Origin: an uncultured Clostridia bacterium | GTDB lineage: Bacteria > Bacillota > Clostridia > TANB77 > CAG-508 | Length of the DNA stretch: 43,176 nt | Reading direction: 5' to 3' | Assembly (NCBI GenBank): GCA_949745595.1 | Contig: CATJWN010000029.1 | Span: 1 to 43,176 of the forward strand | Shown here: piece by piece, positions 26,999 to 35,404 of the stretch | Position numbering within the stretch: the first letter of the stretch is position 1 | Layout of the letters: each line of letters begins with the position of its first letter | The notes under the pieces: model-generated | Told to the model about the DNA's origin: nothing | Database searches by the model: none | What the model saw: only the letters and a program-made list of their open reading frames with translations | Made by a program: the position numbers and the translations under genes

Positions 26999-29611
26999 TT
27001 AGAATTTAATTTCATTTCCATAATAACCATCTGTTAAGATTTCTTTAATCTCTGAAACTAGTGGAACTCTTGGATTTACACCAGTACATTGATCTTCAAA
27101 AGCTCTATCAGCAAGCATATCTATTTTTGAGAAAAACTCTTCTTCTGAAATTCCACAATCTTTGATTGTTGTAGGTTCATTTAGTTTAGCCATTAATTCT
27201 TGAATAGCTTTTACTAAAGAATTTACACCTTCTTCTGTGTTTGACGCTGGTAATCCTAAACGTCTTGCTAAATTAGCATATTTTTCATCAGCTATATATG
27301 TTTCATATTTTGGCCAAGAAACCATTTTAGTTGGTTTTGAACCATTATATTTTACAACATAAGGTAATATAATAGCATTTGCTCTACCATGTGGAATATG
27401 ATACTCTCCACCTAGTTTATGAGCTATAGAATGGTTTACTCCTAAGAAAGCATTTGTAAATGCCATACCAGCTATGCAGCTTGCATTGTGCATTTTTTCC
27501 CTTGCTTCTCTGTTTGAACCATCTTCATAAGCTATTGGTAAATACTTAAATACAAGTTCAACAGCTTTTTCTGCTAAACCATCTGTATAATCAGATGCCA
27601 TAACTGATACATAAGCTTCTAATGCGTGTGTTAAAACATCCATACCAGTATCTGCTGTAAGTGATTTTGGAAGTGTCATAACTAAATCTGGATCTATTAT
27701 TGCAACATCTGGTGTTAACTCATAATCTGCTAAAGGATATTTAATATTCTTTTGTTTATCTGAAATAACTGCAAATGATGTTACTTCTGAACCTGTACCT
27801 GAAGTCGTTGGTATTGAAACCATTTTTGCTTTAACTCCAAGTTTAGGGAATTTATATGTTCTTTTTCTAATGTCCATAAATTTAAGCTTCAAGCCTTCAA
27901 CATCTGCATCTGGGTGCTCATAGAAAAGCCACATTCCTTTTGCAGCATCCATTGCACTACCACCACCAAGAGCAATAATAACATCTGGTTCAAACTCATT
28001 CATATCAGCAACACCTCTTTTGATAGTCTCAAAAGATGGATCTGGCTCAACATCTGAGAAAATTCTAGAGTGTACATATTGATCTCTTTTTCTTAAATGA
28101 TAAAGAATTTTATCGACATATCCTAAATCAACCATTGATTGATCTGTAACGATAAAAGCTTTTGATATATCAGGCATTTTCTCTAAATATGAAATTGAAC
28201 CTGCTTCAAAATATATTTTCTCTGGAACTTTAAACCACTGCATATTTACCCTCCTTTTAGCAACTCTTTTAATATTTACTAAATTAACTGATGATACATT
28301 TGCTGTTGTTGAATTTCCACCAAAAGTACCACAACCTAAAGTTAAAGATGGTAAATTTGTATTATATATATCACCAATTGCTCCGTGGGTTGATGGTGAG
28401 TTTACTATAATTCTACCAGTTTTTACTGTCTCTGAGAATTTTCTTATAGTAGCTTTATCTTCTGAATGAATAACTGCAGAGTGTCCCATACCACCAAATT
28501 TTATCAACCTATCTGCTAAATCTACGCCTTCTTCGGCACCTTTTACTTTATAATAAGCAAGTACTGGGCTTAATTTCTCTTTTGAAAATGGATGCTCGTT
28601 TCCTACTCCATCTTCTCGAACTACAATAACTTTAGTAGTATCTGGTACATCAAATCCTGCCCAATTAGCTATTGTTTTAGGACTTTGTCCTGCTACTGCT
28701 CCATTCAATTTGTTTCCATTATTACTATCAAACATCATTGCTTTTAATTTTGCTTTTTCTTCGTCATTTACAAAATAGCAATCTGTTTCTTTCATTAGTT
28801 TTTCAAATTCTTCTGATATTTCGTTGTCAACAATTACTGCTTGCTCAGAAGCACAAATCATACCATTATCAAAAGATTTTGACATTACTAAATCATTTAT
28901 TGAAGTTTTTAATTTTGCTGTTTTATCTATATAACAAGGTACATTTCCAGGCCCAACCCCAAGTGCTGGTTTTCCACTAGAGTATGCTGATTTAACCATT
29001 CCAGATCCACCTGTTGCAAGTATTAAATCAACACCAGGATGGTTCATAAGAAGACTTGTTGCAAGAACTGATGGCTTGTCTACCCAAAGTATACAATCTT
29101 CTGGTGCTCCCTCTGAAATTGCTGCTTGTCTCATTGTTTCTGCTGCCTCTCTACTGCAATTTTGAGCAGATGGGTGAAAACCAAATATTATTACATTTCT
29201 TGTTTTTGCTGCAATCATTGATTTAAACATAACTGTTGAAGTTGGATTAGTAACTGGTGTAACACCCGCTATAACTCCAATAGGCTCAGCAATTAATGTA
29301 TATCCTTCTTCTTCGTTTTCATCAACTATGCCAACTGTTTTATGATATTTTATACTATGATAAATATACTCTGTTGCAAACATATTTTTAGTAATTTTAT
29401 CTTCATAAATACCTCTTCCAGTTTCTTCTATTGCCATCTTGGCAAGTTTCATATGATTGTCTAATCCTGCCATTGACATTTTCTTGACAATTTTATCTAC
29501 TGTGCTTTGATCTAATTTCTTGTATTCTTCAGACGCTTTATTAGCTCTTTCAACTAAAATGTTGATCATAGCCTCAATCTCTTGTCTTTCTTCTTCTGTT
29601 ACTTCAGCCAT
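26999..29611 (-). CDS. adhE: Bifunctional acetaldehyde-CoA / alcohol dehydrogenase
   Basis: 870 residues. The N-terminal aldehyde dehydrogenase half (1-440) reduces acetyl-CoA to acetaldehyde (catalytic Cys in NGMICASEQAVIV, LATGGSGMVKSAYSSG cofactor loop). The C-terminal iron-type alcohol dehydrogenase half reduces acetaldehyde to ethanol (GGGSAMDAAKG NAD loop, metal-binding HALEAYVS, HSIAHKLGGEYHIPHGRANA). Length is typical of AdhE spirosomes. ATG follows GAGGAGG. Together with PflB it completes pyruvate-to-ethanol fermentation. It is monocistronic with its own promoter. Confidence 0.97.
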   Translation of the reverse strand: MAEVTEEERQEIEAMINILVERANKASEEYKKLDQSTVDKIVKKMSMAGLDNHMKLAKMAIEETGRGIYEDKITKNMFATEYIYHSIKYHKTVGIVDENEEEGYTLIAEPIGVIAGVTPVTNPTSTVMFKSMIAAKTRNVIIFGFHPSAQNCSREAAETMRQAAISEGAPEDCILWVDKPSVLATSLLMNHPGVDLILATGGSGMVKSAYSSGKPALGVGPGNVPCYIDKTAKLKTSINDLVMSKSFDNGMICASEQAVIVDNEISEEFEKLMKETDCYFVNDEEKAKLKAMMFDSNNGNKLNGAVAGQSPKTIANWAGFDVPDTTKVIVVREDGVGNEHPFSKEKLSPVLAYYKVKGAEEGVDLADRLIKFGGMGHSAVIHSEDKATIRKFSETVKTGRIIVNSPSTHGAIGDIYNTNLPSLTLGCGTFGGNSTTANVSSVNLVNIKRVAKRRVNMQWFKVPEKIYFEAGSISYLEKMPDISKAFIVTDQSMVDLGYVDKILYHLRKRDQYVHSRIFSDVEPDPSFETIKRGVADMNEFEPDVIIALGGGSAMDAAKGMWLFYEHPDADVEGLKLKFMDIRKRTYKFPKLGVKAKMVSIPTTSGTGSEVTSFAVISDKQKNIKYPLADYELTPDVAIIDPDLVMTLPKSLTADTGMDVLTHALEAYVSVMASDYTDGLAEKAVELVFKYLPIAYEDGSNREAREKMHNASCIAGMAFTNAFLGVNHSIAHKLGGEYHIPHGRANAIILPYVVKYNGSKPTKMVSWPKYETYIADEKYANLARRLGLPASNTEEGVNSLVKAIQELMAKLNEPTTIKDCGISEEEFFSKIDMLADRAFEDQCTGVNPRVPLVSEIKEILTDGYYGNEIKF

Positions 29612-29648
29612 AAATTGACCTCCTCTTTTTTATAAATATTCCATTAAA

Positions 29649-29677
29649 ATTATATATATAATTTTTTACTATTTCAA
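29649..29677 (-). promoter_or_regulatory. Sigma-A promoter of adhE
   Basis: TTGAAA (29672-29677 on the minus strand) and TATAAT (29649-29654), 17 bases apart, about 40 bases before the adhE start codon. No Rex-type palindrome was recognised with confidence. Confidence 0.65.
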
Positions 29678-29724
29678 GATTATTATGAAAAAACTTCTTG
29701 ACAATTTTCGAGTTTCATAATAAA

Positions 29725-29762
29725 AAATAAGCTAATTTAGATTGCTCTAAATCAGCTTATTT
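29725..29762. terminator. Terminator of the M23 peptidase gene
   Basis: A 17-base stem with one mismatch (29725-29741 with 29746-29762) around TTGC. It lies just after the M23 gene and has A/T-runs on both sides. Confidence 0.85.
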
Positions 29763-29771
29763 AATACTTTT

Positions 29772-30821
29772 TTATTTGTATAAATATTGTTGTGGATTTA
29801 CTGGACTACCATTTACTCTTATTTCTAAGTGTAAGTGCGGTCCTGTTGAATTTCCTGTTGAACCAACTGATGCAATGGTTGAGTTTGTATCAACTACATC
29901 TCCTACATTTACATATAAACTATTACAATGCGCATAATATGATTCAATACCATTTCCGTGACTTACGATAACTAAATTACCATAAGTCCCTTTTTCGTCT
30001 GAATAAGTTACAGTTCCACTTGCAATAGGTCTAATACCTGTTCCTTGTGAAGTAGCAATATCTAATCCAGTATGTGCTGAAGATCTTCTTGAACTTCTAC
30101 TTCCATATCTTGAACTTATCATACCTTTTACTGGTATTGATAATTGCATTCCTTCAATCTTACCAGAAGCCGCAACTTTAGTTGTAGAAGCAATAGCTGC
30201 TTCTTTTGCTTGTGCTGCTTTTTGATTATTATAATCTGTTTCTTTTTGATTTTTAACTTCATTTATTGAAGCCATTGCTGCTTCCTTTGTAGGCTTTTCT
30301 GAGTTATTAGTATAATCAGTAACTATACCTAACTTCATTTCAAGCTCAGCAGGAATACTACCTTTCATTTCTTCAATGATTTGCATAGCCTCTTCTTCTG
30401 AAGCAACTTGTGCTTTTACTTCACCATCTATTGTTATTGCATAAGTTTGATAAGTAGTTACTATTGAACCTTTCACTATTTCAAACACTGACTCGTCTAT
30501 AGTATGGTCTGCCCTTGACACAAGTTTTAAATCAAACTTAGGTAATTCATTTGCAACTCTAAATGCTATATTACCATCTTTTTCATTTATATAATTATTA
30601 ATTTTACTTTCTATGTTCTCTCTGTCTACTATATATCCTATTGTTTCACCTGATAATGTGACTGCATATACAGGTTTATATTTTATAAGTGTTATAACAG
30701 TTATTACTAAAAAACCAATTAGGGCTATTTTCATAATTTTGCTCATTTCTTTTGTATAATATTTCACCCAATTTCCTAGAATAAAATTCACTCTCCTTTT
30801 TATATGTTTTTTAAGTGTCAC
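29772..30821 (-). CDS. M23 family metallopeptidase (LytM-type), membrane anchored
   Basis: Up to 349 residues. One membrane segment (about 31-47), a linker domain with DRENIESKINNYIN, an Ala/Lys-rich stretch and a C-terminal M23 domain (about 230-345). The zinc and catalytic residues are in SSAHTGLDIA and TGPHLHLEIRVNG. It probably cleaves peptidoglycan cross-bridges or acts as a SpoIIQ-like scaffold. The start is uncertain: the GTG at 30821 has no ribosome site, while AAAGGAG lies 10 bases before an in-frame ATT at 30780-30782, giving 336 residues. An ATT start is rare but known. Confidence 0.85.
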   Translation of the reverse strand: MTLKKHIKRRVNFILGNWVKYYTKEMSKIMKIALIGFLVITVITLIKYKPVYAVTLSGETIGYIVDRENIESKINNYINEKDGNIAFRVANELPKFDLKLVSRADHTIDESVFEIVKGSIVTTYQTYAITIDGEVKAQVASEEEAMQIIEEMKGSIPAELEMKLGIVTDYTNNSEKPTKEAAMASINEVKNQKETDYNNQKAAQAKEAAIASTTKVAASGKIEGMQLSIPVKGMISSRYGSRSSRRSSAHTGLDIATSQGTGIRPIASGTVTYSDEKGTYGNLVIVSHGNGIESYYAHCNSLYVNVGDVVDTNSTIASVGSTGNSTGPHLHLEIRVNGSPVNPQQYLYK

Positions 30822-31006
30822 ATAAATATAATTTTACCATATTTTAGGCAAAAAAGCAATTAAGCATTTTTACCATATTTGTATTTTAATCAATTTTATT
30901 CTAAATTATTCTTTTTTATCTTTCCCAAATTTTACCATTTCTCTTGTATACTCTCTTTTACTTCGTTTTTCTTTAATTTTCTACATGATTTGTTTTGAAG
31001 ACATAT

Positions 31007-31041
31007 AAAAAACGCCTTAATATAGTATATTAAAGCGTTTT
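31007..31041 (-). terminator. Terminator of the superoxide-reductase gene
   Basis: AACGC-TTAATATA and TATATTAA-GCGTT pair around a single G, with flanking A/T-runs, just after the gene. Confidence 0.75.
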
Positions 31042-31053
31042 ATTATTAGTGAA

Positions 31054-31428
31054 CTATTTTACATCAGCTGACCATAAACCATGTTTATTGCAATATGCAT
31101 AAAGTTTAGAACCTGGTATATATTTAAATCTGCATTCTGCATTTTGTTCTGGATATAATTTCACAAATTCCTCTCTGTTATCTGTAATCATAGCAATCCA
31201 TTCTATAAAGTGCTCTTTTTCCATAACATGATTTACTTTAACAAAAACCTCATCTTCTACTATTTCATAAGTAGGAACATGTTTTTCAAAAGCTGCATCT
31301 GTTGTATTTGGCTTTAATTCTACCATCTTTTCGCCACAGCATTCTATTCCGCATGGGCAATTGCAATCTTCAATTACTTTAACTACGGCATTACAACTCA
31401 TACATTTTTTAATTATTAATTCTTTCAT
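31054..31428 (-). CDS. Desulfoferrodoxin-type superoxide reductase
   Basis: 124 residues. An N-terminal cysteine-rich part (KKCMSCNAVV ... CPCGIECCGEKM) may bind iron as in the desulforedoxin domain. It is followed by the SOR fold with EKHVPTYE (Glu and His ligand), VNHVMEKEHFIEWI (two His ligands) and YAYCNKHGLW (Cys and His ligands) for the catalytic iron centre. It reduces superoxide to peroxide without making oxygen, a usual defence in strict anaerobes. The usual GxxHPM motif reads VNHVM here. Confidence 0.85.
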   Translation of the reverse strand: MKELIIKKCMSCNAVVKVIEDCNCPCGIECCGEKMVELKPNTTDAAFEKHVPTYEIVEDEVFVKVNHVMEKEHFIEWIAMITDNREEFVKLYPEQNAECRFKYIPGSKLYAYCNKHGLWSADVK

Positions 31429-31500
31429 ATATAAATCTCCTTTTCATTATAATTTTCCAAAACCATTTTATCACAGCAATTAATTTTTTTCAAGAAAACT

Positions 31501-31527
31501 CATATTTTTTGTCTTTACTCATACACT
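31501..31527 (+). promoter_or_regulatory. Candidate sporulation-sigma promoter of cwlD
   Basis: CATA (31501-31504) and CATACACT (31520-31527) are 15 bases apart. CATACACT fits the sigma-E -10 consensus CATACANT, 16 bases before the start codon. It has the same layout as before ylbJ and dac. Confidence 0.5.
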
Positions 31528-31543
31528 AAAGATAGGTGATATT

Positions 31544-32240
31544 ATGTATGTTTTAAGGAAAAATCAAATTATTTTTATGTGCTTTGCAGTACTTTTTAGT
31601 ATATCATTTTTTTCTTTCCAAGAACCAAATATTCTTCCGACTTCTTCTACACCTGTAACAAACCATAGAATTGTATTAGATGCTGGGCACGGGTTCCCAG
31701 ATCGGTGGAGCAGTAAGTGCTACAGGCGTTCCTGAGGCCGATATAAATTTAAGTATTATCCTAAAACTACAAGAATTATTAGAAGCTTCAAACTGCGAAA
31801 TAATTCTTACTCGTTCAGACGAAAATGGTATATATGATTGTGATGCTAAAAACAAAAAAACTTCTGATTTAAAAAATCGTGTAGAACTTGTAAACGCTTC
31901 AGGTTCAGAAATCTTAGTTTCCGTACACTTAAATAAAATCTCTGGAGAAAAATGGAATGGCTGGCAAACTTTTTATCAAAAAGATAATGAAAGTAGTAAA
32001 GCTTTAGCAAGTCAAATTCAAAATAACTTAAATTATTCCATTGATAGAGAAAATAAAAGAACCATTTTACCATTATCTAACATATACTTAATGGATAACA
32101 GTAAAATTCCAGCGGTTACTGTAGAATGTGGTTTTCTATCTAATCCAGAAGAAGCTAAATTACTACAGACAGACGAATATCAAAATCATATCGTATGGGG
32201 AATTTATGCGGGTATTATGGACTATTTTAGAGAATTATGA
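31544..32240 (+). CDS. cwlD: N-acetylmuramoyl-L-alanine amidase CwlD, two frames joined by a +1 shift at CGG
   Basis: Amidase_3 enzyme for muramic-lactam formation in the spore cortex. The first 53 codons include a membrane/signal segment (about 6-25) and the zinc motif VLDAGHG. The frame breaks at CGG 31703-31705. Skipping C31703 gives PD-G-GAVSATGVPEADINL (zinc Glu), SVHLN (zinc His) and VECGFLSNPEE (catalytic Glu). The joined product is 231 residues, close to B. subtilis CwlD (237). Read in frame zero the protein would stop after 63 residues with one of four key residues. ATG 31544 follows AGGTGA. No other lesion is seen. Confidence 0.88.
31700..31706 (+). other. +1 frameshift site GAT-CGG-T in cwlD
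   Basis: The zero frame reads Asp (GAT) then CGG (codon 54). Dropping C31703 gives GGT (Gly) and the DGGA motif conserved in Amidase_3 enzymes. Confidence 0.87.
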
Positions 32241-32282
32241 TATAATTAGATTATCAGTTTATAGAAAGGTTGTATAAAATAT

Positions 32283-32510
32283 ATGGATGCAAATTCAAAA
32301 TATTTGGATATAGTAACTCTTAAAATTGAATATGATACCATTCTTTCAAAAGTTGCTCCTGAGCATGTGCAAGACGTAAAAACCTTGCTAGATAAAAAGC
32401 ATCAAATAATGAAAGAAAATGGAATCTTAGCAGGAGTAAAAATAAACTCAATAAATAAAAAAATAGATAGATATATAAAAGACAATAAAAGCGTAAAGAG
32501 CAACGTATAA
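32283..32510 (+). CDS. Unknown small protein, 75 residues
   Basis: Not recognised. It is probably all-helical, charged and cytosolic, with many Lys residues (IDRYIKDNKS at the end). ATG 32283 lies 42 bases behind cwlD with a weak AAAGG ribosome site. Its stop codon is in the loop of a good terminator, which supports its being the last gene of the cwlD transcript. Confidence 0.6.
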   Translation: MDANSKYLDIVTLKIEYDTILSKVAPEHVQDVKTLLDKKHQIMKENGILAGVKINSINKKIDRYIKDNKSVKSNV

Positions 32511-32521
32511 GTTGCTCTTTT
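32495..32521 (+). terminator. Terminator of the cwlD unit
   Basis: AAAGAGCAAC (32495-32504) and GTTGCTCTTT (32511-32520) form a perfect 10-base stem followed by T-rich sequence. Confidence 0.9.
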
Positions 32522-32582
32522 ATTATTTGTTACTCATATTTCTTGTTTCTGTATTAACTCATCAAAATTCAAAATATAGTTT

Positions 32583-32628
32583 TTATAAAAATAAAAAGCA
32601 GAGGCAGAACCATAGGTCCCACCCCCAC
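32583..32628 (-). terminator. Terminator of the GC-rich cassette
   Basis: On the minus strand a 14-base stem (32598-32611 with 32615-32628, several G-U pairs) with a three-base loop is followed by TTTTTATTTTTAT. It lies 22 bases past the stop codon of the GC-rich ORF. Confidence 0.8.
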
Positions 32629-32649
32629 TTTTGATCTCGCTCTTATCGG

Positions 32650-33018
32650 TTAGGTGTATTCCTCACCAAGCAAAATCTGCACGGCTTTTACATAGTTTGA
32701 AGCCTTTTTGTGTTCGAATTTGGCTTTCTTATATGCCGCCCACTTTGCAGCCCGAGTTGCTTTCAACTCACTGATGTTCTGTCTGGATGCTCCCCAGTAG
32801 TCAAAAGTCTCGCCGTAGAGGACAGACATCTGGATAGCCTCGAAAAGCTTCTGCGCTTTCCGAATAAGGCTTCTTTCTCTGCGCAGTCGCCTGTTTGCTT
32901 CCGCAAGTTGCCTCTCTGCACCCTTCAGTTGCCCGAAAGCACCTTCCAAGTTACTGATGGCTATTCCGTAGACTTCCCGCAGACCTTCATTCTGCTCTTC
33001 AAATAAGTCTCTTGCCAT
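32650..33018 (-). CDS. GC-rich orphan ORF, coiled-coil protein, probably foreign
   Basis: 122 residues, not recognised. It is predicted to be almost wholly helical with a coiled-coil look (GQLKGAERQLAEANRRLRRE). Base and codon use differ from all neighbours: GC-rich, Arg codons CGG, CGA, CGC and AGG instead of AGA. It contains three in-frame CGG codons (32977-32979, 32860-32862, 32752-32754), none at an apparent frame break. It has a perfect AAGGAGGT ribosome site, a consensus promoter and a strong terminator, so it is a self-contained cassette. If CGG is a shift signal in this host, the ORF could not be translated as written. It is probably a recent arrival. Confidence 0.65.
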   Translation of the reverse strand: MARDLFEEQNEGLREVYGIAISNLEGAFGQLKGAERQLAEANRRLRRERSLIRKAQKLFEAIQMSVLYGETFDYWGASRQNISELKATRAAKWAAYKKAKFEHKKASNYVKAVQILLGEEYT

Positions 33019-33103
33019 GTTTTTTTACCTCCTTATACTAGCTAGGGTGTCTTTTTCTTACAGGTTTGCTAAGGATGTGCGTACAAAAACTTCATACACT
33101 TAT

Positions 33104-33132
33104 ATTATACCATTTTTCTGTATTTTAGTCAA
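33104..33132 (-). promoter_or_regulatory. Sigma-A promoter of the GC-rich cassette
   Basis: TTGACT (33127-33132 on the minus strand) and TATAAT (33104-33109), 17 bases apart. Confidence 0.8.
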
Positions 33133-33227
33133 TTTATGTTAACTTTAGTCCTTTTCTACGCTTTTAAAATTAAGTAATATTATTCTTAAAATAATCATAT
33201 ATATTTAGTAACTAACAGAGTTATTAC

Positions 33228-33256
33228 TTGAATTTTAATACAATTTTTGATATACT
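33228..33256 (+). promoter_or_regulatory. Promoter of the TIR gene
   Basis: TTGAAT (33228-33233) and TATACT (33251-33256), 17 bases apart. The expected transcript start near 33263 leaves the ATG at 33270 almost leaderless and supports the ATG at 33288. Confidence 0.65.
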
Positions 33257-33287
33257 AAAAGGAGATTTTATGTTAAGGAGAAAAAAA

Positions 33288-34313
33288 ATGAAAGTTTTTA
33301 TTAGTTGGTCCGGTGATCTCAGTTTACAAATTGCCTTAATCTTTAGAGATTGGATACCATCTGTAGTACAATCTATTGAACCTTATGTTTCTTCTGAAGA
33401 TATTGATAAGGGAGCTAGATGGAGCACAGATATAGCAAAAGAATTAGAGAACTCAACTTTTGGTATATTATGTGTTACAAAAAGTAACCTTGAAGCTCCA
33501 TGGCTATCTTTTGAAGCAGGAGCTCTTTCAAAAACGATGGAAAAATCCTTTGTTACACCTTTCCTTTTTGACATTAAGCGTTCTGAAGTGCAAGGCCCTA
33601 TACTACAATTTCAGTCAACCATATTTCAAAAAGAAGATATAAGAAGAATGATGAAAACGCTAAATAATGCTTGTGGAGAATCCGGAATTTCAGAAAAGCA
33701 ACTTGATAAGGCATTTGAAGTTTGGTATCCATCTCTTGAAGAATCATTAAATAAATTGAAAACAGATATTGAACCAGTTAATGATAATAAAAAAGGAAAA
33801 AAAGAAATACAATCATCCGAAATACTGGAAGAAATATTAGAATTATCAAGAAATAATCAAAAACTATTAAAAAGTCCTGACTTAAACTTGATAAACTTAA
33901 TAGAAGAAATCAAAAAAAATATTGATGAAACTAATTCAAGAAATCTTATATTACGTGATAAAAATAGAATTTCAAAAAAATATAATATTATGTTTTTTGA
34001 AGACTTAGTTCATAAATCTTTTGATATCAAAGATATGCCATATAGATTTTTAATTACTTTAAGCTTCTTTAAAGAAGATTTTCCTTGGGTTTATGATATG
34101 GGTAAAGAACTATTAGAAATGCTAAAAAAAGAAAAATCAACAAATAAAAAAATAGATGCTATAAATGCTTTTCAAAATATGATTGATTTTATAATTAACC
34201 ATCCACTTCTAAGTGAAATGTATGAACGTGATATAAAAAGCATGAGACTTTTTAAAGAAATGCCTTTTATTCTTATGGATTCTATCGAGGATTTAAAAAG
34301 AATATACTTATAA
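33288..34313 (+). CDS. TIR-domain protein, probable defence effector
   Basis: 341 residues from ATG 33288, which has AAGGAG 7 bases upstream and begins MKVFISWSGD, the usual first strand of bacterial TIR domains. An ATG at 33270 with its own ribosome site is also possible. The TIR domain (1-150) shows FISWSGD, EDIDKGARW, STFGILCVTKSNLEAPWLSFEAGAL with the catalytic-type Glu in FEAGA, and PFLFD. The C-terminal part (about 185-341) is helical and unrecognised. Related TIR proteins cleave NAD+ or make signalling nucleotides in anti-phage systems. No partner sensor gene is adjacent, so it may act alone. It is in an accessory island between conserved genes. Confidence 0.82.
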   Translation: MKVFISWSGDLSLQIALIFRDWIPSVVQSIEPYVSSEDIDKGARWSTDIAKELENSTFGILCVTKSNLEAPWLSFEAGALSKTMEKSFVTPFLFDIKRSEVQGPILQFQSTIFQKEDIRRMMKTLNNACGESGISEKQLDKAFEVWYPSLEESLNKLKTDIEPVNDNKKGKKEIQSSEILEEILELSRNNQKLLKSPDLNLINLIEEIKKNIDETNSRNLILRDKNRISKKYNIMFFEDLVHKSFDIKDMPYRFLITLSFFKEDFPWVYDMGKELLEMLKKEKSTNKKIDAINAFQNMIDFIINHPLLSEMYERDIKSMRLFKEMPFILMDSIEDLKRIYL

Positions 34314-34378
34314 AATACATGTACTAAAAATGTCTTGTAAATATTAAATATGAAATATGAAATTAAATTTAATCTATA

Positions 34379-34423
34379 AAAAAACCTCTGACTAAGATCT
34401 TATATCTTAGCCAGAGGTTTTTT
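34379..34423. terminator. Bidirectional terminator between the TIR gene and pyrB
   Basis: AAAAAACCTCTG-CTAAGAT and ATCTTAG-CAGAGGTTTTTT form a 19-base stem with one mismatch around a five-base loop. Confidence 0.92.
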
Positions 34424-34433
34424 ACATATGTTT

Positions 34434-35339
34434 TTATTTATTATCTAATAAAATGCTCTTTAAAACAGCCATTCTGATATACATACCATTTTCAGCTTGT
34501 TCAAAGTACATAGCTCTTGGATCGTCGTCCACATCTGTTGCAATTTCGTTCATTCTTGGTAATGGGTGTAGCACCATTGCCTTATCTGTAAATGTATCTA
34601 ATACTTTTTTATCTATTATAAATTCTTCCTTACCAAAATCTCCTTCAAATCTTTCTGATTGAATACGTGTATGATATAACACATCTATATCTCTTGGTAA
34701 TTCTTCAAAGCTATTGCAAATTGTATATTTAATTCCTTTTGAGCTTAAAAAGTCTATATATTCTTGTGGCAACATGAATTCTTTTTTACTTAGTCCAAAA
34801 ACTTCTATATTGTCAAATAAAGAGATTAATTGAAGTAATGAATGAGTTGTTCTTCCATATTTTAAATCGCCTAAAATAGCCAATCTTGTTCCATCTACGC
34901 TACCTCTTTTATTCATTATAGTAAATACATCTAAAAGTGCTTGTGTTGGATGTTCAGATTTACCACTGCCTGCATTTATAATTGGTACTCTTGAAACTTT
35001 ATCTGCAGCTATTGCAGCATCATCTCTTGAATGGCGCATAACTATAGCATCAGAATATTTGTCTAAAACTCTAATTGTATCTTCTAAGGTCTCACCCTTT
35101 TTAGCTGAAGAATTGTCTTTTCCGTTTTCTGTTACTATCATTTTTCCACCTAGTCTTTGAATAGCTGCCTCAAAAGACATTCTTGTTCTTGTACTTGGTT
35201 CAAAAAACATTACAGCAACTACTTTATTTTTTAGCTCCTCTGTATAGTTTTCTGGATGTGCCTTTATCTTTGCTGCAAGCTCAAATAGTTCCATTAGGCT
35301 TTCTTTTGTGAATTCTTTGCAATCCAATAGTTTGTTCAT
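34434..35339 (-). CDS. pyrB: Aspartate carbamoyltransferase catalytic subunit
   Basis: First committed step of pyrimidine synthesis, 301 residues. Carbamoyl-phosphate motif FEPSTRTRMSFE, SSAKKGETLEDT loop, HPTQALLD, LGDLKYGRTTHSL and HPLPRMNEI are all present. ATG follows AAGGAGG. No pyrI regulatory gene and no other pyr gene are adjacent, and I see no clear PyrR leader in the short upstream gap, which is filled by a terminator. Confidence 0.96.
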   Translation of the reverse strand: MNKLLDCKEFTKESLMELFELAAKIKAHPENYTEELKNKVVAVMFFEPSTRTRMSFEAAIQRLGGKMIVTENGKDNSSAKKGETLEDTIRVLDKYSDAIVMRHSRDDAAIAADKVSRVPIINAGSGKSEHPTQALLDVFTIMNKRGSVDGTRLAILGDLKYGRTTHSLLQLISLFDNIEVFGLSKKEFMLPQEYIDFLSSKGIKYTICNSFEELPRDIDVLYHTRIQSERFEGDFGKEEFIIDKKVLDTFTDKAMVLHPLPRMNEIATDVDDDPRAMYFEQAENGMYIRMAVLKSILLDNK

Positions 35340-35370
35340 TTTTTCCTCCTTAAAATTTATAATTATATAT

Positions 35371-35404
35371 AAAAAAGCTTTAGGAAATAAAAAACCTAAA
35401 ACTT
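35371..35404 (-). terminator. Terminator of the GGDEF gene
   Basis: AAGCTTTAGG and CCTAAAACTT pair with one mismatch. On the minus strand a T-run follows. The right arm overlaps the GGDEF stop codon. Confidence 0.75.
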
